Below, piece by piece: positions 17,811 through 25,341 of a DNA stretch of 64,000 nt. How positions within the stretch are numbered: the stretch's first letter is position 1; each line of letters opens with the position of its first letter. Both the position numbers and the translations under genes were made by a program. Source of the DNA: Flavobacterium sp. NG2 (GTDB lineage: Bacteria; Bacteroidota; Bacteroidia; Flavobacteriales; Flavobacteriaceae); contig NZ_CP139420.1 of the NCBI RefSeq assembly GCF_034119845.1, positions 3,350,001 to 3,414,000 on the forward strand, given 5' to 3'. The notes beneath the pieces are model-generated. The model was not told the origin of the DNA. It searched no databases and saw nothing but the letters and a program-made list of their open reading frames with translations.

Positions 17811-20207
17811 CTAACTTTTAACACCCAACTTTCTAGCATAATAATTACTCATTATCGTCACAAAACTCACTATGGTTATCGTGCTCAAAGGCATGATGAT
17901 GGCGGCGACCAAAGGCAATAAATGCCCCGTAATAGCAAAAGATAAACCAACGACATTGTAGAGAAGCGATAAAGCAAAGCTCATTTTGATCGTAGTCATC
18001 CCTTTTTTAGCAAGTTTCAAGAAATAATGCAATTGGTCAAATTCCTTGGCTTCTAGAATTCCGTCGCAAGCGGGAGAAAAGACATTGACATTTTCCGAAA
18101 TTGAAATTCCTACATTGCTTTGTGCCAATGCACCAGCGTCATTGAGTCCGTCACCCACCATCATGACGTTTTTGCCTTGCTCTTGTAATTGCTTGATGAA
18201 TTCTAGTTTTTGTTCCGGTTTTTGGTTGAAAATTAATTCGGTTCTAGGAGGCAGAATGCGTTCTAAAGTAGCACGCTCGCCTTCATTATCACCGGATAAA
18301 ACTTTTAATTCATAAGTAGTACTCAAGGTTTTAAACAACTCTTCAAGTCCATTGCGGTATTGATTTTCAAAAATGTAGGCGCCATAATATTCAGTTCCAA
18401 TGGTGATGTGTACAGCGGTATTTTTGATGTCCGTTTGAATACTTTCCGCATCTGTTTTACAAAAGGAAGCCGAACCTAATTTTATAATAGTTCCTTCCCA
18501 ACTAGCTTGAATTCCTTTACCCGTGATTTCTTTAAAATCGTCTAATTTTATAGATTTTACTTCAGGTAAAAAATCATACAGCATACGACTCAACGGATGG
18601 TTGGAAGCACGAAGGCTATTTTTAACTAAAACCTGCTCTTCCATATTAATTGCTTTTCCTTGGTAACTAATCGATGCTTTTTTATTAGTCGTAATGGTTC
18701 CCGTTTTATCAAAAACAATGGTATTGACAGCGGCCAATTGCTCGATAACCAAAGCATTTTTGAGATATATTTTTTTCTTTCCTAAAATACGTAGCAAATT
18801 CCCCATGGTAAAGGGTGCGGTCAAAGCCAAGGCGCACGGGCAAGCCACAATTAAAACGGCCGTAAAGACATTGAAAGCGGTATTAACATCGATAAAAATC
18901 CAGTAGCCAAACCCTAAAAAGGCTATCAACAGCAAAATAGGTGTAAAATAACGACTGATGCTATCGGTGATGCTTTTGTGTTTTTGATGTACGGATTTTT
19001 GGAACACTTCATTGCTCCACAATTGTGTCAGATAACTTTGAGATACGGATTCTAAAACTTCCATCTCAATGCTCTTCCCTACTTGCTTCCCTCCTGCAAA
19101 GATTTTGTCCCCTGATTTTTTGATAATTGGTTCGGCCTCGCCAGTTACAAAACTGTAATCGATGGCGGCGGTTTCACTGATTAAGATTCCGTCAACGGGT
19201 ACTAATTCTTGGTTACGAATGAGTAAACGGTTTCCTTTCTCGACTTCGTAAACAGCTATGTTTTCTTCGGATGAATCCAAATTGATTTTGGTAACCGCAA
19301 TTGGAAAATACGATTTAAAATCACGTTCAAAACTCAAGAAACTATAGGTTTTGGTTTGGAATATTTTCCCTAACAACATAAAGAAAATTAATCCTGTTAA
19401 ACTGTCAAAAAATCCTGAACCATAATCAAATACAATATCCACTACACTACGCACAAACATCACAATGATTCCTAGTGCAATGGGAATATCAATATTCAAC
19501 ATTTTAGATTGGATACTTTTATAAGCCGAATCATAATACCCACTTGCAGAATACAAAAAGGCGGGAATTGATAACGCAAAAATCAACCATCTAAAAAAAG
19601 GCTTATAAGTGTCTAACCAAAATTCGCCCACTTCAAAATATTCTGGAAACGATAATAACATGATGTTTCCAAAACAAAAGAAAGCTAGTCCTAATTTATA
19701 GGTCAAACTTCGATCTACTTTATGGTTTCCTGTTTCATAATTTTCCAGACTAATATACGGTTCGTATCCTATGGAGCTCAATAAATAGACAATCTCTTTC
19801 AGAGAAACCTCGTTGGAACGATAGGTTATTCTAACCGTTTTTTGAGGGAAATTGACTTGTGAACTTAGGATTCCGTTTTGAAGTTTTTGCAAATTTTCAA
19901 GAATCCATATACACGAACTGCAATGAATATGCGGAATATTTAAGGATACTACGGCACTGGTTTCCTCTTGAAATTCTAATAGTTTACTAACGATTTGCTC
20001 GTTGTCTAAAAAGTCATATTTACCCTTACTATCTAATGGGGTTGCTCCAGGGGATTGTTCAAAATCATAATAACAGCCCAAATCATTAACGGAAAAAATT
20101 TCGTACACCGTTTTACAACCGTTGCAACAAAACTTTTTGTCATCAAAAAGAATTTGTTCTGTTTTAATTATGTCTAATCCACAATGGAAACAATTTGTTG
20201 TATCCAT
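17811..20207 (-). CDS. ccoI: Copper-translocating P1B-type ATPase CcoI (FixI)
   Basis: 798-residue heavy-metal P-type ATPase that delivers copper for cbb3 oxidase. The N-terminus has a Cys-rich domain (CFHCGLD, CCNGCKTVYEIF), then an HMA domain with HCSSCIW (about residues 95-100). Membrane helices, the transmembrane CPC motif (Cys456-Pro-Cys458), the phosphorylated Asp500 in DKTGTIT, an HP-type motif in NHPLSR, and GDGLNDAGAL in the hinge are all present. The Cys-rich N-terminus (DUF2231-like or YHS-like) is typical of the CcoI/FixI subgroup and unlike CopA. It is divergent from the Crp/Fnr gene and preceded by its own FNR-type promoter. Confidence 0.95.
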   Translation of the reverse strand: MDTTNCFHCGLDIIKTEQILFDDKKFCCNGCKTVYEIFSVNDLGCYYDFEQSPGATPLDSKGKYDFLDNEQIVSKLLEFQEETSAVVSLNIPHIHCSSCIWILENLQKLQNGILSSQVNFPQKTVRITYRSNEVSLKEIVYLLSSIGYEPYISLENYETGNHKVDRSLTYKLGLAFFCFGNIMLLSFPEYFEVGEFWLDTYKPFFRWLIFALSIPAFLYSASGYYDSAYKSIQSKMLNIDIPIALGIIVMFVRSVVDIVFDYGSGFFDSLTGLIFFMLLGKIFQTKTYSFLSFERDFKSYFPIAVTKINLDSSEENIAVYEVEKGNRLLIRNQELVPVDGILISETAAIDYSFVTGEAEPIIKKSGDKIFAGGKQVGKSIEMEVLESVSQSYLTQLWSNEVFQKSVHQKHKSITDSISRYFTPILLLIAFLGFGYWIFIDVNTAFNVFTAVLIVACPCALALTAPFTMGNLLRILGKKKIYLKNALVIEQLAAVNTIVFDKTGTITTNKKASISYQGKAINMEEQVLVKNSLRASNHPLSRMLYDFLPEVKSIKLDDFKEITGKGIQASWEGTIIKLGSASFCKTDAESIQTDIKNTAVHITIGTEYYGAYIFENQYRNGLEELFKTLSTTYELKVLSGDNEGERATLERILPPRTELIFNQKPEQKLEFIKQLQEQGKNVMMVGDGLNDAGALAQSNVGISISENVNVFSPACDGILEAKEFDQLHYFLKLAKKGMTTIKMSFALSLLYNVVGLSFAITGHLLPLVAAIIMPLSTITIVSFVTIMSNYYARKLGVKS

Positions 20208-20228
20208 AATTTACTCATTTACCTGAGG

Positions 20229-20271
20229 CAAAGTTCCATAATGATTGTAGCCTAAACTATGATATATGTCA
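20229..20271 (-). promoter_or_regulatory. FNR-type promoter of ccoI
   Basis: Palindrome TGAT-ATAT-GTCA at 20260-20271 (one base from TGAT-N4-ATCA), 23 nt, then GAACTTTG at 20229-20236 on the minus strand (one base from TAnnTTTG). The spacing is identical to the ccoS and 602-residue gene promoters, which supports it despite the two imperfect bases. Confidence 0.6.
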
Positions 20272-20297
20272 TATAAATTCTTAATTTTGGTAATTAA

Positions 20298-20479
20298 AAC
20301 CCGTTGGGTGCAATTAATCAAAACATTTAAAAGATGATTTATATTAAAATCTAAAGTCGATTATACCAACAATGTCAGTCTAAGCCTGTCGAAGACCTCT
20401 TATAAAGGACATTTCGACAAGCTCAATGTGACAATAGTTATGGAATTTAACTATAAATAACAATTACATCCAACGAGTT
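20298..20479. repeat. MITE-like element with AACCCGTTGGGTG terminal inverted repeats, copy 1
   Basis: The left end AACCCGTTGGGTGCAATTA at 20298 is inverted at the right end (CAATTACATCCAACGAGTT to 20479), 16 of 21 positions matching. It is 182 bp long, non-coding, and holds a GAGCTTGTCGAA repeat inside. It sits 25 nt before the Crp/Fnr start codon, so it probably contributes to that gene's upstream region. The second copy is at 24319-24447. Confidence 0.7.
20371..20435. repeat. GAGCTTGTCGAA-type inverted repeat nested in the MITE-like element
   Basis: TGTCAGTCTAAGCCTGTCGA and the reverse of TCGACAAGCTCAATGTGACA face each other around a 12-15 nt centre. The AGCTTGTCGAA core is a widely dispersed short repeat in flavobacterial genomes (recalled, not searched). 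Confidence 0.65.
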
Positions 20480-20504
20480 AATTCAATAAAATAAGTAAGA
20501 AGAA

Positions 20505-21185
20505 ATGAGCAAATGTGAACAATGTATCGTTAGAGAATTCAGCTCACTCAAAGCGTTGAATAAAAATGAACTATTACAAATTGCAGATTGTAAGACTTCT
20601 TATAGTGTCAAAAAAGGCGAGCATTTGTTTGAAGAAGGTGAAACTGTGAATGGTATTTATTGTATCAAAGACGGTGTTTGTAAATTATCTAAACTTAGTG
20701 CTAACGGTAAAGACCAAATTGTCAAACTAATCAAACCTGGAGAATTATTGGGTCAACGCTCGATGATTAGTGATGAACCTGCTAATTTGAGTGCTGTAGC
20801 CCTTGAAGACATGGAAGTTTGTTTTATTCCAAAAGCGGAGATTTTAGGTTTCTTTGATAAAAACAATCAATTCTCAATGAATGTGATGAAAAGCATTTGC
20901 GGTGATTTGAAAGAGGCCGACGATCATACTGTATCGATGGCTCAAAAACCTGTCAAATCCAGACTTGCTGAAACTTTATTGCATCTAGAAACCAATTTTG
21001 GAAAAAATAATGATGGCTCTTTACACATTCAGCTGTCAAGGGAAGAACTTGGCGGCATGATTGGAACAGCTACTGAAAGTTGTATCCGCCTGCTATCTGA
21101 TTTTAAAAAATTAGGTTTAATTGAATTAGACGGAAAAAAAATACTTCTTAAAGACCATAAAGGATTGAAAAAAATAGCGGAATAA
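20505..21185 (+). CDS. Crp/Fnr-family transcriptional regulator, FNR-like
   Basis: 226-residue regulator: an N-terminal cyclic-nucleotide-binding-type beta roll (about 30-115; KKGEHLFEEGETVNGIYCIKDG), a dimerisation helix, and a Crp-type helix-turn-helix near 170-200 (SREELGGMIGTATESCIRLL). Cysteines at 4, 7 and 29 near the N-terminus suggest a redox or Fe-S switch like FNR, though the spacing differs from E. coli FNR (20, 23, 29, 122); Cys53 and Cys59 are further candidates. Divergent from ccoI and next to three FNR-type sites, it is probably the oxygen-responsive activator of the cbb3 genes. The recognition helix keeps E and R (ESCIR), fitting a TGAT half-site. Confidence 0.9.
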   Translation: MSKCEQCIVREFSSLKALNKNELLQIADCKTSYSVKKGEHLFEEGETVNGIYCIKDGVCKLSKLSANGKDQIVKLIKPGELLGQRSMISDEPANLSAVALEDMEVCFIPKAEILGFFDKNNQFSMNVMKSICGDLKEADDHTVSMAQKPVKSRLAETLLHLETNFGKNNDGSLHIQLSREELGGMIGTATESCIRLLSDFKKLGLIELDGKKILLKDHKGLKKIAE

Positions 21186-21204
21186 TCTGCCGAATCTACG
21201 CACT

Positions 21205-21245
21205 TATTTTTCACGCAGATTTTCACAGATTTAGCAGATTTTCAA
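21205..21245. repeat. CACAGATTTAGCAGATT dispersed repeat
   Basis: TTTTCACGCAGATTTTCACAGATTTAGCAGATTTT-type words after the Crp/Fnr gene. The same words, inverted, occur at 45330-45380. Confidence 0.5.
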
Positions 21246-21277
21246 TTGATTTAGATAGAATTAAAAGATAAAAAATA

Positions 21278-21327
21278 AAAGCCACGAATTCACAAATTCC
21301 ATTCTTATTTCGTGAATTCGTGGCTTT
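21278..21327. terminator. Strong bidirectional terminator (16-bp perfect stem)
   Basis: AAAGCCACGAATTCAC at 21278-21293 pairs perfectly with GTGAATTCGTGGCTTT at 21312-21327; the 18-nt loop and A/T tracts on both sides fit a shared terminator for the convergent Crp/Fnr gene (+) and the 602-residue gene (-). Confidence 0.85.
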
Positions 21328-21399
21328 AAAAAATTGACTTTTTTAATAAGCACACTCAACGATTTTTCCTCAAAATCGTAAAATATTTCATTTTTATCT

Positions 21400-23208
21400 T
21401 TAAGAAGCCACAGCCATTTCTGGTATTTTAATTTCCTGAATTAGTCCCTCATAAAAACATAACAACTGTTTGGTTTGTATATTGTTTTCAGGTAAAACAT
21501 TGGTATTGCTAAATAACTCTTGATAGTAATTAATTCCTTCCAATAAATTATTTTTAAAATTCTTCCATTTTTTAATTTGCCCCTCAGCCAATGTGTCTGA
21601 AAAATTTAAAATTTCTTTTCGCAAATAATCAACATACATTTTGAGTTCGTTGACAAATAAATTTGGACGATCTGTTCGGCTTAAAACAGAGGCTTTTCCA
21701 TAAATATGTTGCACCATCTCTACCAATGACACTTCCTTTTCAAAATAAGCTAAATTAGGTCCTGGACAAACGACCACGCCTTGATTTTGCCCTTTAATCG
21801 CAATACCGTTTTCAAGATACGAGGCATTCGCTAATCCAACGCAAAGACAAGATTTATCTGTAATCTCGATTTTCTTTTTTTGATAGTTCTCTGTCGAAAG
21901 GGTTTCTTTTTCGGCTTCAAGACTTTCTAATTTTAAATCTTGAAATTTTTTAGATGCCGAGCACATTCCTTTGGCACCGTATTCTTTGCTTAACGCTAAA
22001 AACTTCTTCGGACAAGAACTTCCCGGAACATTCGCTTTAATTCGTTCTTGTTTCAGGAATTCATTCGTAGTTCCTTTTACAGCATTAAACGGAATTCCTA
22101 AAGGCGAAATATTACTCAAGTAAAAATCGTCTTCTTTGGCATTTGCTAATAAGTTTCTAGTATTTACATCCGTTGAAGTCGCTTCAGGAACTAATAAAAA
22201 TGGAGACCCCCAACCAATAGAATCTAATTCGTATTGATTAAGTAAAAACTCGTGTTCTTGAGCGGTCCCTACGCCACCTTGAGCAGTTATTTTTAATTCT
22301 AACGGACTTTCTGGTACTTGTTTCCCTTTGGCCGTTAAGGCTTTTACCATCAATTCATGGGCCGACTGAATCAATTGCTCTTTCTTGGCTTTGAATTCTT
22401 CCAAAATAGGACCTAATAAAAGTCCTTCGGTAGCGAAAGCGTGACCACCACAGTTCAACCCTGATTCGATGCGGTATTCCGACACCCAAAGTCCTTTTTT
22501 GGCTAAGAAATTCCCCTGAATCATCGCCGAACGAAAATCGCTCACTTTCAAGATAATTTTCTTTTGCAATTGGTTATTTTCATCTGGAAAAAAAACATCG
22601 AAATTCTCAAAATAGCTGTACAACCTTGGGTTCATCCCCGCTGATAGCACTACAGAAGAGGTCAAAGTACTATTTGCAAAACCACGAAGTGAAGCATGTG
22701 CATCATTGAATTCTGTAGGTAATTGTTCGTCTTTATCAAAATTATCTTTATCGACCTTCGTCATAATATTGACATCGATAGCACCAGCAGATAAGTGTTC
22801 TTCGAGATAATTAAAAATTGCTTCCTTACCTTCATTTATAAGGGTTAGTAATCCAATTTTAATTGTCGAACTGTTAGGTAACATAGCCATATAATTAGTC
22901 AAAGCCTCTTTGCTTTCGGCTAATTCTTGTTTGTAAGCAGCAAACTTTTGTTTTACAATCGTATCCACCAAATTCAAATAAGCAGTCACTCTCTTAGCAC
23001 GGTAATCGTGCATTTTTTGAGTGATTTCTTGGTATTTGATTTGGAATTCATTGCTATAAAACTGATTCATTTTTTCAATCAAATCATCATCTACTATGGA
23101 TACTACAGAGGAAATTCCGTATTGTGCCACTTTGATGGGACTATCAATCGTGTATCCCAACCCCATTACAGGAATGTGGAAACTATGTGGTGAGTGCGTT
23201 GATTTCAT
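21400..23208 (-). CDS. Uncharacterised 602-residue protein, nitronate monooxygenase-like with a cysteine cluster
   Basis: Not a named family I can recognise with certainty. The N-terminus (IPVMGLGYTIDSPIKVAQYG, then ISSVVSIVDDDLIEKM) resembles the start of FMN-binding TIM barrels of the nitronate monooxygenase type. Further barrel-like pieces are SGLNCGGHAFATEG, ITAQGGVGTAQEHEFLL (a GG-turn phosphate-binding motif) and GSPFLLVPEATSTDVNTRNLL. An insertion of about 100 residues separates the N-terminal strand from the rest. The second half adds a cysteine group: SSCPKKF, GMCSAS, KSCLCVG and VVVCPGPN, possibly for an Fe-S cluster. It has no signal peptide, so it is cytoplasmic. It stands alone behind an FNR-type promoter identical in layout to those of ccoI and ccoS, which implies induction at low oxygen. 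A redox enzyme is the best guess; the substrate is unknown. Confidence 0.75.
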   Translation of the reverse strand: MKSTHSPHSFHIPVMGLGYTIDSPIKVAQYGISSVVSIVDDDLIEKMNQFYSNEFQIKYQEITQKMHDYRAKRVTAYLNLVDTIVKQKFAAYKQELAESKEALTNYMAMLPNSSTIKIGLLTLINEGKEAIFNYLEEHLSAGAIDVNIMTKVDKDNFDKDEQLPTEFNDAHASLRGFANSTLTSSVVLSAGMNPRLYSYFENFDVFFPDENNQLQKKIILKVSDFRSAMIQGNFLAKKGLWVSEYRIESGLNCGGHAFATEGLLLGPILEEFKAKKEQLIQSAHELMVKALTAKGKQVPESPLELKITAQGGVGTAQEHEFLLNQYELDSIGWGSPFLLVPEATSTDVNTRNLLANAKEDDFYLSNISPLGIPFNAVKGTTNEFLKQERIKANVPGSSCPKKFLALSKEYGAKGMCSASKKFQDLKLESLEAEKETLSTENYQKKKIEITDKSCLCVGLANASYLENGIAIKGQNQGVVVCPGPNLAYFEKEVSLVEMVQHIYGKASVLSRTDRPNLFVNELKMYVDYLRKEILNFSDTLAEGQIKKWKNFKNNLLEGINYYQELFSNTNVLPENNIQTKQLLCFYEGLIQEIKIPEMAVAS

Positions 23209-23239
23209 TCTTTTATTTTTAATTACAATTACATTTTTA

Positions 23240-23282
23240 CAAAATTAGACCAACAGTCCAACTTAAAATATGATAAATATCA
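23240..23282 (-). promoter_or_regulatory. FNR-type promoter of the 602-residue gene
   Basis: TGAT-AAAT-ATCA palindrome at 23271-23282, 23 nt, then TAATTTTG on the minus strand at 23240-23247. Spacing and -7 box are the same as at ccoS. The leader to the ATG would be about 27 nt. Confidence 0.75.
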
Positions 23283-23454
23283 GTCGGATAAAAATTGAGT
23301 ATAATGACATCCTTTAATGATTTTAACACCGTTAGTTAGAATTTAAAAATAAAAACCATATTTATATTAAAATATCACTAAAAGTGGGTATTGTAATATG
23401 ATTCTAAATACGATACGTTTGCGATTAAAAATCTATAAACCAAATCAAAAAAAA

Positions 23455-24270
23455 ATGAACACATTGAAATCATTACTCTCACTAAGTTTACTAGTGATTT
23501 TATCTGTTTCTTGCTCTTCAGAAGACAAAGATCCAGCAGTTGTATTTACAGCTTTAACCGCTAATAAAACAGACCTTTTCATTGAGGATGCTGTAACCAT
23601 TAATCTTGAAGGAACAGGTTATACAGAAGCCAACTTGTTTACAAGTAATACAAAAATTAAAATCAATAAAATCACTTCCTCAGTATTTGAAATTACTAGT
23701 AGCCAAGCCACTACCGCAACTATAACTGCTGAGTTAAAAAACAACAGTAATAATCAAACTAAAAGTGTAACTATAAACTTTGCTGAACACGGGGTAAAGA
23801 ACTTTAAAATTGTAGAAGGTATTACCGTAGATGTAGACAAATCAGGAAAATTAATTAACCTCTTAGGCCAGCCTGACTATAAAGTAAGTATACCAGATAG
23901 TAATAATATAGAAGCCTGGTTGTATTTATCAAAAGGACTTGATGTTTATATATCTAAAACGACAAATATCATTACACAAATTGATGTAAAAAGTTTCTAT
24001 TACTATTATACCAATAGTGAAAATATAAAAACACCCTATACGACATATCCTTATGAAATTGGTAATGGTTGGAAATTAAATAATTCCGCAACAACGATGG
24101 ATGCAGTAATTAACAAATTAAATGCACCTTCTATAAAAACTAGTTCTAATACACCTCCAATAAGTAACATTGGTTACCAATATTTAACTGAAAGACTTTA
24201 TTTTCGTTTTTATAGTGATTCAGAAGATAATTATACTGGAAAAAAAATCATCTATTTTTCAATTTATTAA
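23455..24270 (+). CDS. Uncharacterised lipoprotein with an Ig-like N-terminal domain
   Basis: 271-residue lipoprotein (lipobox SVSC, Cys20) starting at the ATG at 23455; an earlier in-frame ATG at 23398 would add 19 residues ahead of a perfectly good signal sequence and is rejected. Residues about 30-115 look like an IPT/TIG or Ig-type beta sandwich (FTALTANKTDLFIEDAVTIN). The rest (VEGITVDVDKSGKLINLLGQ, many Tyr residues, ending TGKKIIYFSIY) is an unrecognised beta-rich domain. It is a single gene with no operon partner. Outer membrane or surface anchoring is likely; function unknown. Confidence 0.8.
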   Translation: MNTLKSLLSLSLLVILSVSCSSEDKDPAVVFTALTANKTDLFIEDAVTINLEGTGYTEANLFTSNTKIKINKITSSVFEITSSQATTATITAELKNNSNNQTKSVTINFAEHGVKNFKIVEGITVDVDKSGKLINLLGQPDYKVSIPDSNNIEAWLYLSKGLDVYISKTTNIITQIDVKSFYYYYTNSENIKTPYTTYPYEIGNGWKLNNSATTMDAVINKLNAPSIKTSSNTPPISNIGYQYLTERLYFRFYSDSEDNYTGKKIIYFSIY

Positions 24271-24318
24271 ATTAAATAGTGATTGTCAAGTCCTGAAAAA
24301 TAATGCAGGATAAATAAG

Positions 24319-24447
24319 AACCCGTTGGGTGAAATTATTTAAAAAAGTAAGTTCGAGTGTTTTTGTGTTGTAAAAAAGACTAAAAAACACTTATCTGCCG
24401 ACAGGCAGGTATTGAGAGCCGTTTTTAATAATTTCAGCCAACGGGTT
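24319..24447. repeat. MITE-like element with AACCCGTTGGGTG terminal inverted repeats, copy 2
   Basis: The left 21 nt (from AACCCGTTGGGTGAAATTA at 24319) are inverted at the right end with 20 of 21 positions matching (ends CCAACGGGTT at 24447). It is 129 bp, non-coding, and contains CTGCCGACAGGCAG, itself a palindromic dispersed word. It shares its ends with 20298-20479 but not its interior. It lies in the 325-bp gap before the mgtC-like gene, in which nothing else is seen. Confidence 0.75.
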
Positions 24448-24595
24448 CATCAATATAACTAGGTCCTTGATTACTTGAAATTTTGCGGATAAAAAAACAC
24501 TAGATAAAATTGTATAAAAGCGTAACATTTACTAGCTTTAATACGAAAGGTTTTACTTCTTGTTATCCTACTAATAACTCTAATAAATATAAGCT

Positions 24596-25267
24596 ATGCT
24601 AAATTGGGATGAAATATTAATTCGCTTATCCTTAGCCTGCCTCTTTGGAGGACTAATCGGTTTAGAAAGAGAAAGAAAAGATTGGGCTGCAGGTTTGCGA
24701 ACACATATGATGGTTTGTGTTGGGTCTTCATTGATTATGATAGTATCAGCTTTTGGTTTTTCAGACATTCTCGGAACCGAACATGTCGAACTCGATCCTT
24801 CAAGAGTAGCAGCACAAGTCATTAGCGGAATAGGTTTTATAGGCGCAGGAACTATTTTGTTTCTAAAACAAGGGACTATCAGAGGTCTAACCACAGCTGC
24901 AGGTTTATGGACCGTAGCTGCCATTGGACTCGCCACTGGAGGTGGAATGTATTTTGCTGCGGGAGTAACCACTGCAATCGCGTTGACCATACTTTGGGCT
25001 TTACAACCCTTAGAGCTTATGTATACTAAAAAATTTAAGCAAAAAACCTTGACAATTGTTACCAGTTTAAATATCAATAATACAGACTTATTCAAAAACT
25101 TATCTAATGGAGATGAGTCAAAAATTCAAAATTTTACTTTTGAAAGAAATGAAAATGAATTCACCTTTCAATTAAAATTAGAAAACATGGAAGTAGCTAA
25201 GATTAACAATCTGATTGATGAACTAAAGAAAGATCCTGCCATCAAGGAAATTTCGTGGAGTCATTAG
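24596..25267 (+). CDS. MgtC/SapB-family membrane protein
   Basis: 223-residue membrane protein. It has the MgtC hallmarks: LIGLERERKDWAAGLRTHM after the first helix, then RVAAQVISGIGFIGAGTIL and IRGLTTAAGLWTVAAIGLA, giving about four helices, and a C-terminal soluble ACT-like domain (about residues 150-223). MgtC proteins of pathogens inhibit the F-type ATP synthase and support growth at low Mg2+; the role in free-living flavobacteria is not settled. No Mg2+ riboswitch or partner gene is visible upstream. Confidence 0.9.
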   Translation: MLNWDEILIRLSLACLFGGLIGLERERKDWAAGLRTHMMVCVGSSLIMIVSAFGFSDILGTEHVELDPSRVAAQVISGIGFIGAGTILFLKQGTIRGLTTAAGLWTVAAIGLATGGGMYFAAGVTTAIALTILWALQPLELMYTKKFKQKTLTIVTSLNINNTDLFKNLSNGDESKIQNFTFERNENEFTFQLKLENMEVAKINNLIDELKKDPAIKEISWSH

Positions 25268-25341
25268 TCAACCATCACCAAGCCTTACTGATTTAAGATT
25301 ATTTCTCAAATGCGGCTGTCTTTTATTTGAAACTTGGAGTC

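Noticed and set aside
24580-25095. 171-residue minus-strand frame opposite the mgtC-like gene
   Set aside because: Shadow of a well-supported membrane protein gene; composition is a mirror of the real frame.
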